A DNA stretch of 59,050 nucleotides from assembly GCA_012523945.1 (NCBI GenBank), contig JAAYSO010000057.1, positions 1 to 59,050 of the forward strand, given 5' to 3'. This document shows, piece after piece, positions 24,285 through 35,929 of this stretch; the stretch's first letter is position 1, and each line of letters begins with the position of its first letter. The notes under the pieces were generated by a model. That model searched no databases. It had not been told where the DNA came from and saw only the letters and a list, made by a program, of their open reading frames with translations. Origin of the DNA: Bacillota bacterium. Lineage in GTDB: Bacteria; Bacillota; Dethiobacteria; Dethiobacterales; Dethiobacteraceae. Position numbers and translations under genes: made by a program.

Positions 24285-25631
24285 TTAACGCAAAGCATAA
24301 GCGGCAGCATTTTCCCCAGCCAGGCGCGAACTGACGATAGTTTCCGTAAAAAACAATTCTGAGATGGCGGCTCTACCATGCAGCCCTCCTGTCAGTTCAC
24401 CGCAGGCATATAAACCGGAAATAGGCTCTACCACGCCTAAAACCTGATAATTTTCGTTAACGGCAAGCCCCCCCGGCGTCAGGGCTACAAGCCCGGCGGA
24501 CAGTAGGTAATAAGGTGGCGGTGCTCCTGCCAAGTGCTCTTCCAGCTCAAAAACAGTTGTTTGTAAAGCAGAAGCCAGAAGTTCCAAATCTTCCACCACT
24601 GTAGGCTTAAAGGGGATGAGCTCAGGATAGTCAGTGGTAAAAAGTAGGTATACCCTGCCGCCGTTTTGCTTTAAAAGTTCTGTTAAACTTTCATTTTCCT
24701 CCCAGGTCAAAGGACGGCCCTTTTCCCCGAAAATAAAAGCTGCGGCTAAAATTTCCGGGGAGAGTTCCAAATAGCGTTTTGTGCCTATGGCAATAGTTTC
24801 TACCTGTACTTGCTCTAAAGAGATTGTCCTGGCACCAATCTTTTGGGCCAGCTGCAGTCCTACCCCTAAATGTCCCGCTTCAGGCCGCTTCATGATGCCC
24901 TGGAGCCCGGAGTATTTCTGCAAAAGCTCTTGATTGGAGCCATAACCTCCGTCTGCCAGGATCACCGCCCGGGTATAGATTATTTCTTCCCGGCCTGTTG
25001 GATCCACTGCCGTTAAACCTACTACCCGGCTGTTTTCCGTTACTAAACTTTGAGGCTGTAACCCTGTCTTCTCAATTAAATCGAGGGCTTCTACCTGTCC
25101 GGCCAAGCGTGAGGAAATTTTTATCATTGACTCCTGTTCCCCCCAGTGTAGCCCGGGGCGTTCAGGATCAAGCCGCAAAAATTGCTGCCCGGTCAACTCT
25201 GTTAAATAGCGCAAACTTTCTGCCGAGGCCAGGCTAAAAGCTAAAATTTGCCGGTAAGAACCGGAGGATTCTCCTGAAGTATAGATTTCATTGGCCATGG
25301 TTTCAGGTAGATATTCAATACCTGCAACACGCTGGTAGCCGGTATCAGCAGCCCAGAAAACCGGAAGATAGACACCGGGCGTGTCTGCTTCCGGTTCAGA
25401 GGTATGCATGTATAGTACATGGGCTCCTTTTTCTGCCGCCACAATGGCAGCCAAATCACCGGCTGGCCCGTCACCAATGACAATCAAATCAAAACTCTCC
25501 GGCAAAGGCGGAAAAGTGGGCTTATGTTCAACAAAAGCATAACGCACAAGCAGCACCATGATAATAACACCAAAGAAAAAAATGTGGGCTGCCAGGCTGA
25601 TTGCTTGTCCTGTCTTTTTCCTTTTCCCCAT
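24285..25631 (-). CDS. Membrane-anchored FAD flavoprotein of the fumarate reductase/succinate dehydrogenase family
   Basis: A 448-residue flavoprotein. Residues 11-31 are one hydrophobic helix (an uncleaved anchor); the FAD Rossmann motif VIGDGPAGDLAA follows at 51-62. Later motifs are AVILADGGYGSN, the VALTPGGLAVNENYQVLG block, and ISGLYACGELTGGLHG with an ending ETIVSSRLAGENAAAYA. These are hallmarks of the FrdA/flavocytochrome-c/urocanate-reductase family. The motif normally giving the catalytic His-Thr-x-x-Gly is not obvious, so the substrate (fumarate-like acid, quinone or other) is unknown. The gene sits 9 bp after gyrA and 26 bp before the ApgM-like gene, an unusual place between housekeeping genes. 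Confidence 0.72.
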   Translation of the reverse strand: MGKRKKTGQAISLAAHIFFFGVIIMVLLVRYAFVEHKPTFPPLPESFDLIVIGDGPAGDLAAIVAAEKGAHVLYMHTSEPEADTPGVYLPVFWAADTGYQRVAGIEYLPETMANEIYTSGESSGSYRQILAFSLASAESLRYLTELTGQQFLRLDPERPGLHWGEQESMIKISSRLAGQVEALDLIEKTGLQPQSLVTENSRVVGLTAVDPTGREEIIYTRAVILADGGYGSNQELLQKYSGLQGIMKRPEAGHLGVGLQLAQKIGARTISLEQVQVETIAIGTKRYLELSPEILAAAFIFGEKGRPLTWEENESLTELLKQNGGRVYLLFTTDYPELIPFKPTVVEDLELLASALQTTVFELEEHLAGAPPPYYLLSAGLVALTPGGLAVNENYQVLGVVEPISGLYACGELTGGLHGRAAISELFFTETIVSSRLAGENAAAYALR

Positions 25632-25640
25632 TATTTTCGC

Positions 25641-28097
25641 CTACTTTTCCTCTTCTTCATCTTCCATGATGACACGGGCCACACTGACAACCCGGTCTCC
25701 TTCATCTAAACGGATGAGGGTGACTCCCTGTGTATGGCGTCCCTGTTGGGATATCTCATTTACATCCTGGCGGATAACAATTCCTCCGGCAGTAATAATC
25801 ATTAATTCATCGCCCGGGCGCACCATCTTGGCTGCCACCAGCGGGCCGTTCTTCTCCAAAACTTTAATGGTATAGATACCTTTACCGCCCCGTTTCTGTA
25901 AGCGGTATTCAGCAAAGGGCGTGCGTTTACCAAAACCGTTTTCCGTAACTACCAGCAGTTCCCCTTCCTGATCTTTATCTGCCGGTATTACTTCCATGGC
26001 AATGACTTCATCGTCATCATCCAAAACTATGCCGCGGACTCCTTGTGCCGTTCTGCCCATGGGACGTACATCTTCTTCGTCAAAACGAATGGAAAAACCC
26101 CCGGCGGTCACCATTGACACCTGGTAATTTCCGTCAGTGAGCCGTACAGAAATTAGTTCATCATTTTCCCGTAAGGAAATGGCAATGATACCGTTACTGC
26201 GGGCATTAACAAAGTCCTCCAGAGGTGTTTTTTTAATGAGACCGCCTTTAGTCCCAAAAACCATGTACTGTCCCGGGGAAAATTCACGGACGGGAATCAC
26301 AGTGGTGACAGATTCTCCCGGTTCCACATCCAGTAAATTGACAATGGCTGTTCCCCTGGCTTGGCGACCGGCCTCAGGGATTTCATAAACTTTGCGTCGG
26401 TACATTTTACCGCGGTTGGTAAAACAGCAAAGATAGGCATGGGTGGGGGCTACAAAAACATGCTCCACAAAATCATCATCCTTGGTCTGCGTGGCTGTCA
26501 CTCCCCGCCCTCCCCGTCGCTGTGTGCGGTAGGCATCTACCGGCTGGCGTTTGATATAGCCTTTATGCGTCAGGGTAATGACCATATCTTCTTCGGCAAT
26601 TAAATCTTCAATTAAAAGATCATCTTCCTGGGCTACTATTTTTGTTCTCCGCTCATCGCCGTATTTATCCCGGATGACACTGATTTCATCTTTAATAATC
26701 TGATAAATCAATCTTTCATTGGCCAGGATTTCACGCAGGTAAGCAATTTTTTTAATCAGTTCCAAATATTCCTCTTCCAGTTTTTCGCGTTCTAAACCGG
26801 TTAATTTTTGCAGTCTCATATCTAAAATGGCTTGTGCCTGGATTTCCGTCAGGGAAAAATTCTCCATCAGGCCTGTCCGGGCTTCTTCGGTGGTGCGTGA
26901 AGAACGGATCAGTTTAATGATGGCATCCAGATTCTTCAGGGCAATACGCAGCCCCTCCAGGATATGAGCCCGGTTTTCTGCTTTTTCCAGATCATAGCGT
27001 GTGCGTCTGGTGATGATTTCCTTTTGGTGGGCAAGATAATGCGTTAACATTTCACGCAAAGTTAAAACTTTCGGCTCATCATCCACCAAAGCCAGCATGA
27101 TAATACCAAAGGTTTGCTGCAGCTGACTGAATTTATAAAGTTGATTCAGCACAATCTGGGGATTGGTATTTTTCTTTAATTCAATGATCATGCGCATACC
27201 GTTGCGGTCAGACTCATCGCGCAGATCGGAAATCCCTTCAATTCTTTTATCTCTCACCAGCTGGGCAATTCTTTCCAGGGTCTTGGCTTTATTGACTTGA
27301 TAAGGAAGTTCAGTCACCACAATTTGCGCTTTTTCATTTTTCAGGTGTTCTATTTGTGCCTGTGCTCTAAGTTTAATAATACCGCGGCCTGTCCTGTATG
27401 CTGCAAGAATTCCCTCCCGGCCTAAAATCAGGCCGCCGGTGGGAAAATCAGGACCGGGGATATGCTGGAATAATTCTTTATCATCGCAGTCGGGATGATC
27501 AATAAGATGAACCAGCGCATCAATTACTTCACGCAAATTATGGGGAGGTATATTAGTGGCCATGCCGACGGCAATGCCGGCGGAACCGTTGACAAGCAAA
27601 TTGGGGAAACGGGACGGTAAAACTATTGGTTCCTGCAGAGTTTCGTCAAAATTAGGCCGGAAATCAATAGTTTCTTTTTGAATATCGGCCAGCATTTCCA
27701 CCGCAATTTTGGCTAAACGTACTTCCGTATAACGCATGGCGGCTGCCGGGTCTCCGTCAATAGAGCCGAAATTGCCGTGACCGTCAACTAAAAGATAGCG
27801 GGTGGAAAAATCCTGGGCCAGGCGTACCATCGCATCATAAACGGCTGAATCGCCGTGTGGATGATATTTACCTAAAACTTCCCCCACGACCCGGGCCGAT
27901 TTTTTATAAGGCCTGTCGGGCCACATTCCCAGTTCATACATGGAATAAAGAATGCGGCGGTGTACAGGTTTTAAACCGTCACGGACATCGGGAAGTGCCC
28001 GGCTCACAATCACACTCATGGCATAATCAAGAAAAGAACTTTTTACTTCTTCTTCAATAGGTTGCGGCAAAATTTTGCCATGGGTAAAATTCATCAT
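25641..28097 (-). CDS. gyrA: DNA gyrase subunit A
   Basis: An 818-residue type IIA topoisomerase subunit that breaks and rejoins DNA during negative supercoiling. The catalytic tyrosine is Tyr123 in AAMRYTE. The quinolone-determining segment reads [17 protein letters not shown], with the usual Ser (84) and Asp (88), so no common resistance substitution is seen. The C-terminal half carries the beta-pinwheel with the GyrA-box QRRGGRG and five further blades; the tail is acidic (MEDEEEEK). GGGAGG lies 9 bp before ATG 28097. It is 14 bp downstream of gyrB. Confidence 0.98.
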   Translation of the reverse strand: MMNFTHGKILPQPIEEEVKSSFLDYAMSVIVSRALPDVRDGLKPVHRRILYSMYELGMWPDRPYKKSARVVGEVLGKYHPHGDSAVYDAMVRLAQDFSTRYLLVDGHGNFGSIDGDPAAAMRYTEVRLAKIAVEMLADIQKETIDFRPNFDETLQEPIVLPSRFPNLLVNGSAGIAVGMATNIPPHNLREVIDALVHLIDHPDCDDKELFQHIPGPDFPTGGLILGREGILAAYRTGRGIIKLRAQAQIEHLKNEKAQIVVTELPYQVNKAKTLERIAQLVRDKRIEGISDLRDESDRNGMRMIIELKKNTNPQIVLNQLYKFSQLQQTFGIIMLALVDDEPKVLTLREMLTHYLAHQKEIITRRTRYDLEKAENRAHILEGLRIALKNLDAIIKLIRSSRTTEEARTGLMENFSLTEIQAQAILDMRLQKLTGLEREKLEEEYLELIKKIAYLREILANERLIYQIIKDEISVIRDKYGDERRTKIVAQEDDLLIEDLIAEEDMVITLTHKGYIKRQPVDAYRTQRRGGRGVTATQTKDDDFVEHVFVAPTHAYLCCFTNRGKMYRRKVYEIPEAGRQARGTAIVNLLDVEPGESVTTVIPVREFSPGQYMVFGTKGGLIKKTPLEDFVNARSNGIIAISLRENDELISVRLTDGNYQVSMVTAGGFSIRFDEEDVRPMGRTAQGVRGIVLDDDDEVIAMEVIPADKDQEGELLVVTENGFGKRTPFAEYRLQKRGGKGIYTIKVLEKNGPLVAAKMVRPGDELMIITAGGIVIRQDVNEISQQGRHTQGVTLIRLDEGDRVVSVARVIMEDEEEEK

Positions 28098-28111
28098 TTG
28101 CTTTCACCTCC

Positions 28112-30073
<1,962 letters not shown>

Positions 30074-30310
30074 TTACTTGCACCATAAATTTTTTTCAAA
30101 ACGTTTTTTTAATGTACCCGGAGCAATGGGGGAAAAAAACACCCCATTATTAGTGACAATAAAAGATTTGATCTCACCGGGATCATCCACAGTCGGAGCT
30201 GCTGTTTGCAAAAATTCTTTATTACACTGCTTTTCTTTAAGATTAAAATCAAAAATACCAATAATATCGGCTGCTGCAATTAGGTCAGAACCACCAATAT
30301 GCAAAAACAT
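30074..30310 (-). CDS. remB: DUF370 regulator, RemB/YaaB-like
   Basis: A 78-residue protein of the DUF370 family, recognised by the beginning MFLHIGGSDLIAAADIIGIFDF and the later KSFIVTNNGVFFSPIAPGTLKKR. Its position between recF and gyrB is the same as that of Bacillus subtilis yaaB (remB), a paralogue of the matrix regulator RemA. RemA-family proteins form ring-shaped DNA-binding oligomers, but the role of RemB is less clear. GGGGGAT upstream serves as the ribosome-binding site. The short gaps on both sides make it part of the dnaN-gyrA run. Confidence 0.85.
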   Translation of the reverse strand: MFLHIGGSDLIAAADIIGIFDFNLKEKQCNKEFLQTAAPTVDDPGEIKSFIVTNNGVFFSPIAPGTLKKRFEKNLWCK

Positions 30311-30339
30311 GAAATCCCCCCAATATTAGTTTATCCAAA

Positions 30340-30897
30340 TTATTCCGTTTTACAGCGCAGGCAGTAAATTTCTTCCGTCGTGGTAACCATGGGTAAACCG
30401 CATTTTTTACAAGTAGGGTTGCCTTTTTTCAGAAACCATTTTTGTAGTTTTTTCTGGGTAATAAAAAATTTTTTCATACTTTGGGCCAGATCCCCGGGAA
30501 GTTTGGCTTCTTTAAAACCGGCTTCAATTCTTGCCAATTCTTCTTCCGTTAAATTTTCCCTGCGCCATGTTTCAGTTTTTTTCTTTGGCGCTTTTACCAC
30601 TGAGGGTGTTTCTAAACTTCCCACCTGAAAACGGATATCTTTCAGGATATTTGTTTTCTGCCTCCGGTTAAGCTTATCCAGAATTTGCTTTTTTTGCAGC
30701 ACTAAATGTTGGGCCCAAACAGAATCGCAGACGCGGACCAGTAAAACGCCTTGCCTCACGGCAATGGCTTTAGTTTTTTGAGCAATATATTCGCCCACCA
30801 CTTCCGGCCAGCTGTCAAGAATAAACTGTGCTGTGATTTTTTGCGCATACGGTGCTTTCTTTAAAGTTTTCGCTAAAATTTCACTGATGGGGAGCAT
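30340..30897 (-). CDS. DUF721/DciA-like protein with C-terminal zinc ribbon
   Basis: A 185-residue protein. Residues 1-100 match the DUF721/DciA pattern (ILDSWPEVVGEYIAQKTKAIAV, VRVCDSVWAQHL), a KH-like fold. The middle is basic, and the end carries a four-cysteine zinc ribbon (CKKCGLPM ... CLRCK) that most DciA proteins lack. DciA is the ancestral loader of the replicative helicase DnaB in bacteria without DnaC/DnaI, and no dnaC/dnaI appears near dnaB in this window. The gene overlaps recF by 17 bp, a common place for it. A helicase-loading role is inferred from the family. Confidence 0.8.
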   Translation of the reverse strand: MLPISEILAKTLKKAPYAQKITAQFILDSWPEVVGEYIAQKTKAIAVRQGVLLVRVCDSVWAQHLVLQKKQILDKLNRRQKTNILKDIRFQVGSLETPSVVKAPKKKTETWRRENLTEEELARIEAGFKEAKLPGDLAQSMKKFFITQKKLQKWFLKKGNPTCKKCGLPMVTTTEEIYCLRCKTE

Positions 30898-31999
30898 ACG
30901 GTTTCACCTCACCCCGGTGAATGTAAAAAAACTTACCTGTAGGTAAATAAGAACCCAGATTTTCTGCAGATGTACCGGTGATAAATGTCTGAACACGACC
31001 GTCAATTGCTTCCACTAAACTTTTGCGGCGCAGTTCATCCAGTTCTGAGAAAACATCGTCAAGTAAAAGCAAGGGAAACTCTCCGCTTTCTCCTTTCAGG
31101 TATTCCATTTCCGCCAGTTTCAGTGCTAAAACGGCCGTACGCTGCTGGCCTTGTGAGGCATATAGACGCGAATTTATCCCGTTTATTTCCGGCAAAAGAT
31201 CATCGCGATGGGGACCTACCAATGCTTGTTTAACTTTAGTTTCCTGTTTGTTTTTTTCTTTAATTGCCGCTAATAATGCTGCTTCTATTTCTGTTTCCTT
31301 GCTTTTTTCCGGCAAAAAAACGGCGCTCTGGTAAACCAGCTCCAGATTTTCTTCTCCTTGAGTAAGGCGGCGGTGTGCAAGTCTTGCCAAGAGGTTTAAG
31401 CGCCGTAACACAAATAAACGTCTGGTGATAATTTTTGCTCCCTGACGGGCCAATTGTTCATTCCAGCTTGCCAATTCTGGGGAAGCAAAAATTTTCTCAC
31501 CGTATGTGCGTAAAAGTTGATTTTTTTGCCGTAAAATTTGTCCATACCGTTGTAATTCATATTCGTAAACAGGGGAAACTTTGCTAATGAGCCCGTCCAG
31601 GAAATTTCTTCTCTCCTGTGGAGCTCCTTTTATAATAGCCAGGTCTTCCGGCGTGAAAAGTACAGTAAGTAAGCGCCCCAAGTACTGTGATCTTTTCACA
31701 GCTTTACCACCGTAAAAATACGATTTTTTTGCCGGCTGTCGTGTTAGTCCGACCTGCAGCCTTTCCGTACTTTTTCTTTGCGTAACTAAAGTGGTAACCT
31801 GGCAGTTTTTTGCCTCCCAGCGAATTAATTCAGTTTCTCTTTGGGTACGAAAGGAGCGCCCTGAAGCCACAAAAACGATCGACTCCAGCAAATTAGTTTT
31901 GCCCTGGGCATTTGCGCCGAGAAAAATATTTAAATTCCGGTCTAAAGCAAGAGTCAAGGCTTTATAATTGCGGAAATTATGCAGGGCCAACTTTTCCAT
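30881..31999 (-). CDS. recF: DNA replication and repair protein RecF
   Basis: A 372-residue ABC-type ATPase that helps load RecA at gaps in DNA. The Walker A is GANAQGKTNLLES, the signature region is YASQGQQRTAVLALKLAE, and Walker B is LLLLDDVFSELDE. The start is uncertain: ATG 31999 gives MEKLALHNFRNY; a TTG at 32005 matches the Bacillus length better, and a GTG at 32017 is also in frame. None has a good Shine-Dalgarno, so translation may be coupled to dnaN, which ends 27 bp earlier. It overlaps the DciA-like gene by 17 bp. Confidence 0.96.
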   Translation of the reverse strand: MEKLALHNFRNYKALTLALDRNLNIFLGANAQGKTNLLESIVFVASGRSFRTQRETELIRWEAKNCQVTTLVTQRKSTERLQVGLTRQPAKKSYFYGGKAVKRSQYLGRLLTVLFTPEDLAIIKGAPQERRNFLDGLISKVSPVYEYELQRYGQILRQKNQLLRTYGEKIFASPELASWNEQLARQGAKIITRRLFVLRRLNLLARLAHRRLTQGEENLELVYQSAVFLPEKSKETEIEAALLAAIKEKNKQETKVKQALVGPHRDDLLPEINGINSRLYASQGQQRTAVLALKLAEMEYLKGESGEFPLLLLDDVFSELDELRRKSLVEAIDGRVQTFITGTSAENLGSYLPTGKFFYIHRGEVKPYAPHQ

Positions 32000-32026
32000 A
32001 TGCAAGATTAATTCCACTTCCCTGTT

Positions 32027-33130
32027 TTACAACTTAATGGGTAGTACCAGGTACAGATAATTTGTATCTAAAGAATCCTTGAGAATACAAGGTTTATTGG
32101 GGCCGGTAATTTTCAGGTAACAATGATGTCCTTCAGTTATTTTCAGCATGTCCAAAAGGAAACGTACATTAAGAGCGATTTCCACACCTTCTCCCTCTAA
32201 TTCCAGGGGGATACTTTCCTGGATTTTTCCCAGTTTGGAAGCGGCCCGGACAACCATGCTGCCGGCTCCTATGATCAGGTGGACAATATTGTTTTCTTCA
32301 GCTGAAAGCAGTGCCGCTCTTTCAATGGTTGCCAATAAGTTTTCTGTCTCGATGGTAGCTTCACCGATAAAATCCTGGGGAATTACTCTTTCCACATTGG
32401 GGAAATTCTCATCAATGAGACGGGTGGAAAAAATAATATCTTCAAACTGTAAAAAGAGCTGATTGCCGATGACGGCGGCTTGTACAACGGTTTCGTCATC
32501 AGGTAAAATCCTCAGCACTTCCTGCAGGCTTTTTGCCGGAACTAAAATTTCTCCCGGATTACTCATCTTTTCCAGTTGACACCGGGTAGCAGCCAAGCGG
32601 AAAGTATCTGAAGCTACCAGCTGTAAAAAACTATCCTGGAGTGTAAAAAGGACTCCGGTAAAGGCAGGTTTAGTTTCATCAACAGAAACGGCAAAAAGAG
32701 TTTGTCGTAAAGCACGGCGAAAATCTGTCGTTTTTACACTAAAAGCCAGTCTGGCTTGTTCGGGTTCAAAGGCAGGCAATTCCGGGTAGTCTTCAGCATT
32801 TAAGCCGTAAACTTCAAATTCAGCCTGTCCGCTAAGAATTTTGGTTAAGTAATTTTCCGGGTTAACGGTAAGACTAACCAAATCTCCCGGTAAACGGCGA
32901 ATAATTTCCGTTATTTTTCCTGGCAGGACAACTTGTCCTTTTGCTTGGGTGTTAACATTCATCTGAGTGCGAATTCCCATTTCCAGATTAGTAGCTGTAA
33001 GGGAAAGACTTTGTCCGTCACAGGAAAATAACACACCCTCAACGGTGCTAACTGTGCTTCTGGTAGGCAGGGCTCTGGTGACAATTTGCAATTGCTGGGC
33101 TAAATCTTTCTGAGGAAGAGACAATTGCAT
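32027..33130 (-). CDS. dnaN: DNA polymerase III beta subunit (sliding clamp)
   Basis: A 367-residue sliding clamp made of three repeated beta-clamp domains. The family features are VSTVEGVLFSCDGQSLSLTA early, ENFPNVERVIP in the middle and the final NYLYLVLPIKL, which forms the protein-binding pocket. I use ATG 33130 because AGGGG lies 8 bp upstream; the GTG three codons earlier overlaps that site. The gene is separated from dnaA by about 250 bp holding DnaA boxes, so initiator binding may influence its transcription. It heads the series dnaN-recF-dciA-remB-gyrB-gyrA. Confidence 0.97.
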   Translation of the reverse strand: MQLSLPQKDLAQQLQIVTRALPTRSTVSTVEGVLFSCDGQSLSLTATNLEMGIRTQMNVNTQAKGQVVLPGKITEIIRRLPGDLVSLTVNPENYLTKILSGQAEFEVYGLNAEDYPELPAFEPEQARLAFSVKTTDFRRALRQTLFAVSVDETKPAFTGVLFTLQDSFLQLVASDTFRLAATRCQLEKMSNPGEILVPAKSLQEVLRILPDDETVVQAAVIGNQLFLQFEDIIFSTRLIDENFPNVERVIPQDFIGEATIETENLLATIERAALLSAEENNIVHLIIGAGSMVVRAASKLGKIQESIPLELEGEGVEIALNVRFLLDMLKITEGHHCYLKITGPNKPCILKDSLDTNYLYLVLPIKL

Positions 33131-33139
33131 TAACTTCAC

Positions 33140-33383
33140 CCCTTTATTTTTCTCATCTTAAATACCTATGATTATTAATAATATTTATTCTTAGCCGTTA
33201 TAGTAATAATGCTTGTGGATATTGTGGAAAATCAAGCCGCATAAGCATAGTATCGCTTGTTAATACTGGGGATTAAACTGTGAATATGTTGTTTTTTTCA
33301 TACACAGCTTACACAAATCCACAAAGTTAGATTTTTTATACCCAATTTATCAAAAGAAACTACACAAAGTTATCCACAGGTTA
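33140..33383. other. oriC, dnaA-dnaN side: DnaA boxes, DnaA-trio-like run and AT-rich unwinding region
   Basis: DnaA boxes: TTATCCACA (33370-33378, perfect), TGTGGATAT (33214-33222) and TGTGGAAAA (33223-33231) back to back, and a weak AAATCCACA (33315-33323). Next to the paired boxes is TAGTAATAA (33201-33209), matching the TAG/TAA triplets of a DnaA-trio, and then a strongly AT-rich stretch (about 33150-33195). This is the arrangement of a basal unwinding system as known from Bacillus. The unwinding position is inferred. Confidence 0.75.
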
Positions 33384-34748
33384 TTAACACTTGTTGATTT
33401 TTTCGATCAGCTGTTCGACGGTACTGCGTAACTGGTCATCCTTTTTGAGATCTTCCGAGATTTTTTTATGAGCATGCATAACTGTGGTATGATCGCGTCC
33501 GCCGAATTCTTCCCCTATCTTCGGAAGTGAAGCGTCCGTCAGTTCCCGTGATAAATACATGGCAATCTGGCGGGGAAAAGCAACATTTCTGGTGCGCTTT
33601 TTTGCTTTTAATTCTTCCACTTTCAGCGCAAAATGCTCGGCGGTAATTTTTTGAATCGTAGGAATGGTAATAACTTTAGTTTTATCTTTAGTGGAGAGTA
33701 TACCTTTTAAAGCTTCCTGTGCCAGTTCCACATCAATATTTCTTGACTTTAAACTTGCATAAGCAATGACACGGATAAAAGCACCTTCCAGTTCACGGAT
33801 ATTGGTGTCAATATGATGGGCAAGATATAAAATGACATCATTGTCGATATTAAGCTTCTCCGAGTTTGCTTTTTTTTGTAAAATTGCAATTCTTGTTTCT
33901 AAATCAGGTGGTTGAATATCTGTGATCAGACCCCATTCAAAACGCGAACGCAGGCGATCTTCCAGCGTAGGTATTTCTTTGGGCGGTCTGTCACTGGAGA
34001 TAATGATCTGTTTATTACTTTCATGTAAGGCGTTAAAAGTATGGAAAAATTCTTCCTGTGTTTGTTCTTTACCGGCTAAAAACTGAATATCATCAATGAG
34101 GAGCACGTCAATGGTACGGTATTTATTACGAAATTCAACGGTTTTATTGTCACGGATAGCACTAATAAACTCATTGGTGAATTTTTCCGAGGAAATATAG
34201 AGCACGCGGTAAGAAGGAATATTATTAATGACAAAATGACCAATGGCGTGCATCAAATGTGTTTTCCCCAAACCCACGCCGCCGTAAATAAAAAGCGGAT
34301 TGTAAGCGCGGGCCGGTGCTTCCGCAACCGCCAGGGCAGCAGCATGGGCAAAGCGGTTACTGTTGCCGATGACAAAAGTCTCAAAAGTATATTTAGGATT
34401 AAGCCAGGAAGATGCGGGAATGGGAGTATGTTCAGAAAATTTTTGCGGTAAAGAAACTTCTTCTTCCACAATGAATTCTTCCTTTTTCTCCACAATGGCA
34501 GGTGTCACAAATTTAACCTGCATTTGATCATTATTGGTTACTTCTTTGAGATTATCTGTAATCAGTTCCACATAACGTCCTTGCAGCCAATCTTTTGTAA
34601 AATCGTTAGGTACACTGATAATAAAAGTATTATCCTGCAGGGAAACAGGTTTGGTTGTTTTTAACCAGGTTTCAAAACTTGGTTTACTGATTTTTTTTTC
34701 AATTTCATCTAAAGTTGCCTGCCAGACTTCCAGCAGTTGTTGTTCCAT
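33384..34748 (-). CDS. dnaA: Chromosomal replication initiator protein DnaA
   Basis: A 454-residue AAA+ initiator. Domain I is residues 1-80 ([21 protein letters not shown]). A short linker follows. The AAA+ module begins [20 protein letters not shown] with Walker [14 protein letters not shown], Walker [11 protein letters not shown] and sensor motifs. Domain IV ends with the DnaA-box-binding signature [15 protein letters not shown]. The length is usual for Firmicutes. GGGGGAGG lies 7 bp before ATG 34748. DnaA boxes flank the gene on both sides, with a perfect box 28 bp upstream of the start, so autoregulation is likely. Confidence 0.98.
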   Translation of the reverse strand: MEQQLLEVWQATLDEIEKKISKPSFETWLKTTKPVSLQDNTFIISVPNDFTKDWLQGRYVELITDNLKEVTNNDQMQVKFVTPAIVEKKEEFIVEEEVSLPQKFSEHTPIPASSWLNPKYTFETFVIGNSNRFAHAAALAVAEAPARAYNPLFIYGGVGLGKTHLMHAIGHFVINNIPSYRVLYISSEKFTNEFISAIRDNKTVEFRNKYRTIDVLLIDDIQFLAGKEQTQEEFFHTFNALHESNKQIIISSDRPPKEIPTLEDRLRSRFEWGLITDIQPPDLETRIAILQKKANSEKLNIDNDVILYLAHHIDTNIRELEGAFIRVIAYASLKSRNIDVELAQEALKGILSTKDKTKVITIPTIQKITAEHFALKVEELKAKKRTRNVAFPRQIAMYLSRELTDASLPKIGEEFGGRDHTTVMHAHKKISEDLKKDDQLRSTVEQLIEKINKC

Positions 34749-35080
34749 TATGTACCTCCCCCGTTATTTAGTTAGTTATCCACAGAAGTATAAGTGAAAA
34801 AATCGTTAATGAAAGTACTTATCCACAGATGAGGGATTTTGTCCACATTACTTGTGGATAAAATATAAAATAGCCTCAAAATAAGGCTTTTTGTTGGTTA
34901 AGTAGGGCATTTATTCACAATTGGTACAAAAAAAATTGTGTACATTGTGGATAATTTTTGGTAAAAGTATGATTTTACTGTCTTTAACATTAATCTTAAC
35001 AAAATCCGGACGGTGCCGCAATAGTGATTGTGGATAAACTTCAAAAAGGCCGGAGTGATCAGGGGTTTTGCCCTTGGTTA
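34749..35080. other. oriC, dnaA-rpmH side: cluster of seven DnaA boxes
   Basis: Perfect TTATCCACA boxes lie at 34776-34784 and 34819-34827 on the plus strand and at 34853-34861, 34946-34954 and 35029-35037 on the minus strand. One-mismatch boxes are TTGTCCACA (34839-34847) and TTATTCACA (34911-34919). The region has no gene. With the boxes after dnaA this forms a bipartite origin. A small hairpin AGCCT/AGGCT with TTTT (34872-34892) is also present; its purpose is unclear. Confidence 0.88.
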
Positions 35081-35082
35081 GC

Positions 35083-35111
35083 TTGACATTAAAAAATGAA
35101 AAAGTTATAAT
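35083..35111 (+). promoter_or_regulatory. Consensus promoter of rpmH operon
   Basis: Perfect TTGACA (35083-35088) and perfect TATAAT (35106-35111) separated by exactly 17 bp, 45 bp before rpmH. This is the strongest vegetative promoter visible in the window. It should drive rpmH-rnpA-yidD-yidC-jag. Confidence 0.93.
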
Positions 35112-35155
35112 CGGTTTGATATAGGCTTGGAAGATTTGGGGAGGTGTAACAGACC

Positions 35156-35290
35156 ATGAAAAGAACTTACCAACCGAAAGTAAGAAAAAGAAAAAAATTG
35201 CACGGTTTTCGTAAGCGCATGTCAACTCCGGCCGGACGGGAAGTCATTAGAAGAAGACGGGCAAAAAGAAGAAGAAGACTTTCTGCGTAA
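35156..35290 (+). CDS. rpmH: 50S ribosomal protein L34
   Basis: A 44-residue, very basic protein beginning [18 protein letters not shown] and ending RRRRLSA, the universal L34 sequence. It binds 23S rRNA in the large subunit. GGGGAGGTG is about 8 bp upstream and a consensus promoter lies just before. The position beside dnaA is the classic rpmH-oriC arrangement. Confidence 0.98.
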   Translation: MKRTYQPKVRKRKKLHGFRKRMSTPAGREVIRRRRAKRRRRLSA

Positions 35291-35300
35291 ATGTAATTAA

Positions 35301-35699
35301 ATGAAAAAGAAAAGTAAAGAAGATTCGCGTCTTAGAAAAAATTATCAATATCAGACTGTGTTTAAATACGGCACCTCCATGGCAACGCGACGACTGGTAA
35401 TGTATTTGTTTGCCAACCAAGAAAATGTGACACGTGCCGGATTTGTTGTGAGTAAAAAAGTAGGAAATGCTGTAACAAGGAATCGGGTGAAAAGATTGCT
35501 GAAAGAAAGTTACCGGCAACATGCCGGTAATATCAAGAACGGGTATGACCTGGTTTTTATAGCAAGGCCGACGGCGGCAAACATCCAATTTAGTCAGGCC
35601 GTAGAAGAAATGAAACGGTTATTAAAAAAAGCCGGCCTGATTCCGGTTACTCACAATAACAAAAAACCTGCACAAGCGAAAGCAGGTGAACAGGAATGA
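35301..35699 (+). CDS. rnpA: Ribonuclease P protein component
   Basis: A 132-residue basic protein that assists the RNase P RNA in cutting the 5' leader from pre-tRNA. The RNR signature is visible as [18 protein letters not shown], preceded by the hydrophobic strand RLVMYLFA and GFVVSKKVG. No Shine-Dalgarno precedes ATG 35301, which is only 10 bp after rpmH, so translation probably depends on ribosomes finishing rpmH. It overlaps yidD by 4 bp. The C-terminal ~15 residues are a variable Lys/Ala/Gln tail. Confidence 0.96.
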   Translation: MKKKSKEDSRLRKNYQYQTVFKYGTSMATRRLVMYLFANQENVTRAGFVVSKKVGNAVTRNRVKRLLKESYRQHAGNIKNGYDLVFIARPTAANIQFSQAVEEMKRLLKKAGLIPVTHNNKKPAQAKAGEQE

Positions 35700-35929
35700 A
35701 AAGGCTAATACTTTTTTGTCTGCGTTTTTATCGCCGGTTTATCTCGCCGCTGAAAATGCCCACTTGTCGTTTTATTCCTTCCTGTTCTCAATATGCAATT
35801 GAAGCTGTGGAAGAATACGGTGTTATCAAAGGCATGTGGATGTCAGTATGTCGCCTCAGCCGTTGTCATCCATTCCATCCCGGCGGTTATGACCCCGTGG
35901 AGAAAAAAACAAAGGAGGCCCGTTCATGA
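35696..35929 (+). CDS. yidD: Membrane protein insertion efficiency factor YidD
   Basis: A 77-residue protein with the family features [23 protein letters not shown] and [16 protein letters not shown], including the conserved cysteines. It is a small membrane-associated factor that improves insertion by YidC. It overlaps rnpA and yidC by four bases at each end, the usual compact rnpA-yidD-yidC order, which implies translational coupling. Confidence 0.96.
   Translation: MKRLILFCLRFYRRFISPLKMPTCRFIPSCSQYAIEAVEEYGVIKGMWMSVCRLSRCHPFHPGGYDPVEKKTKEARS

Noticed and set aside
34872-34892. Terminator-like hairpin AGCCT/AGGCT plus TTTT inside oriC
   Set aside because: The stem is five pairs only and no plus-strand gene precedes it, so it is noted within the oriC entry and not listed as a terminator.
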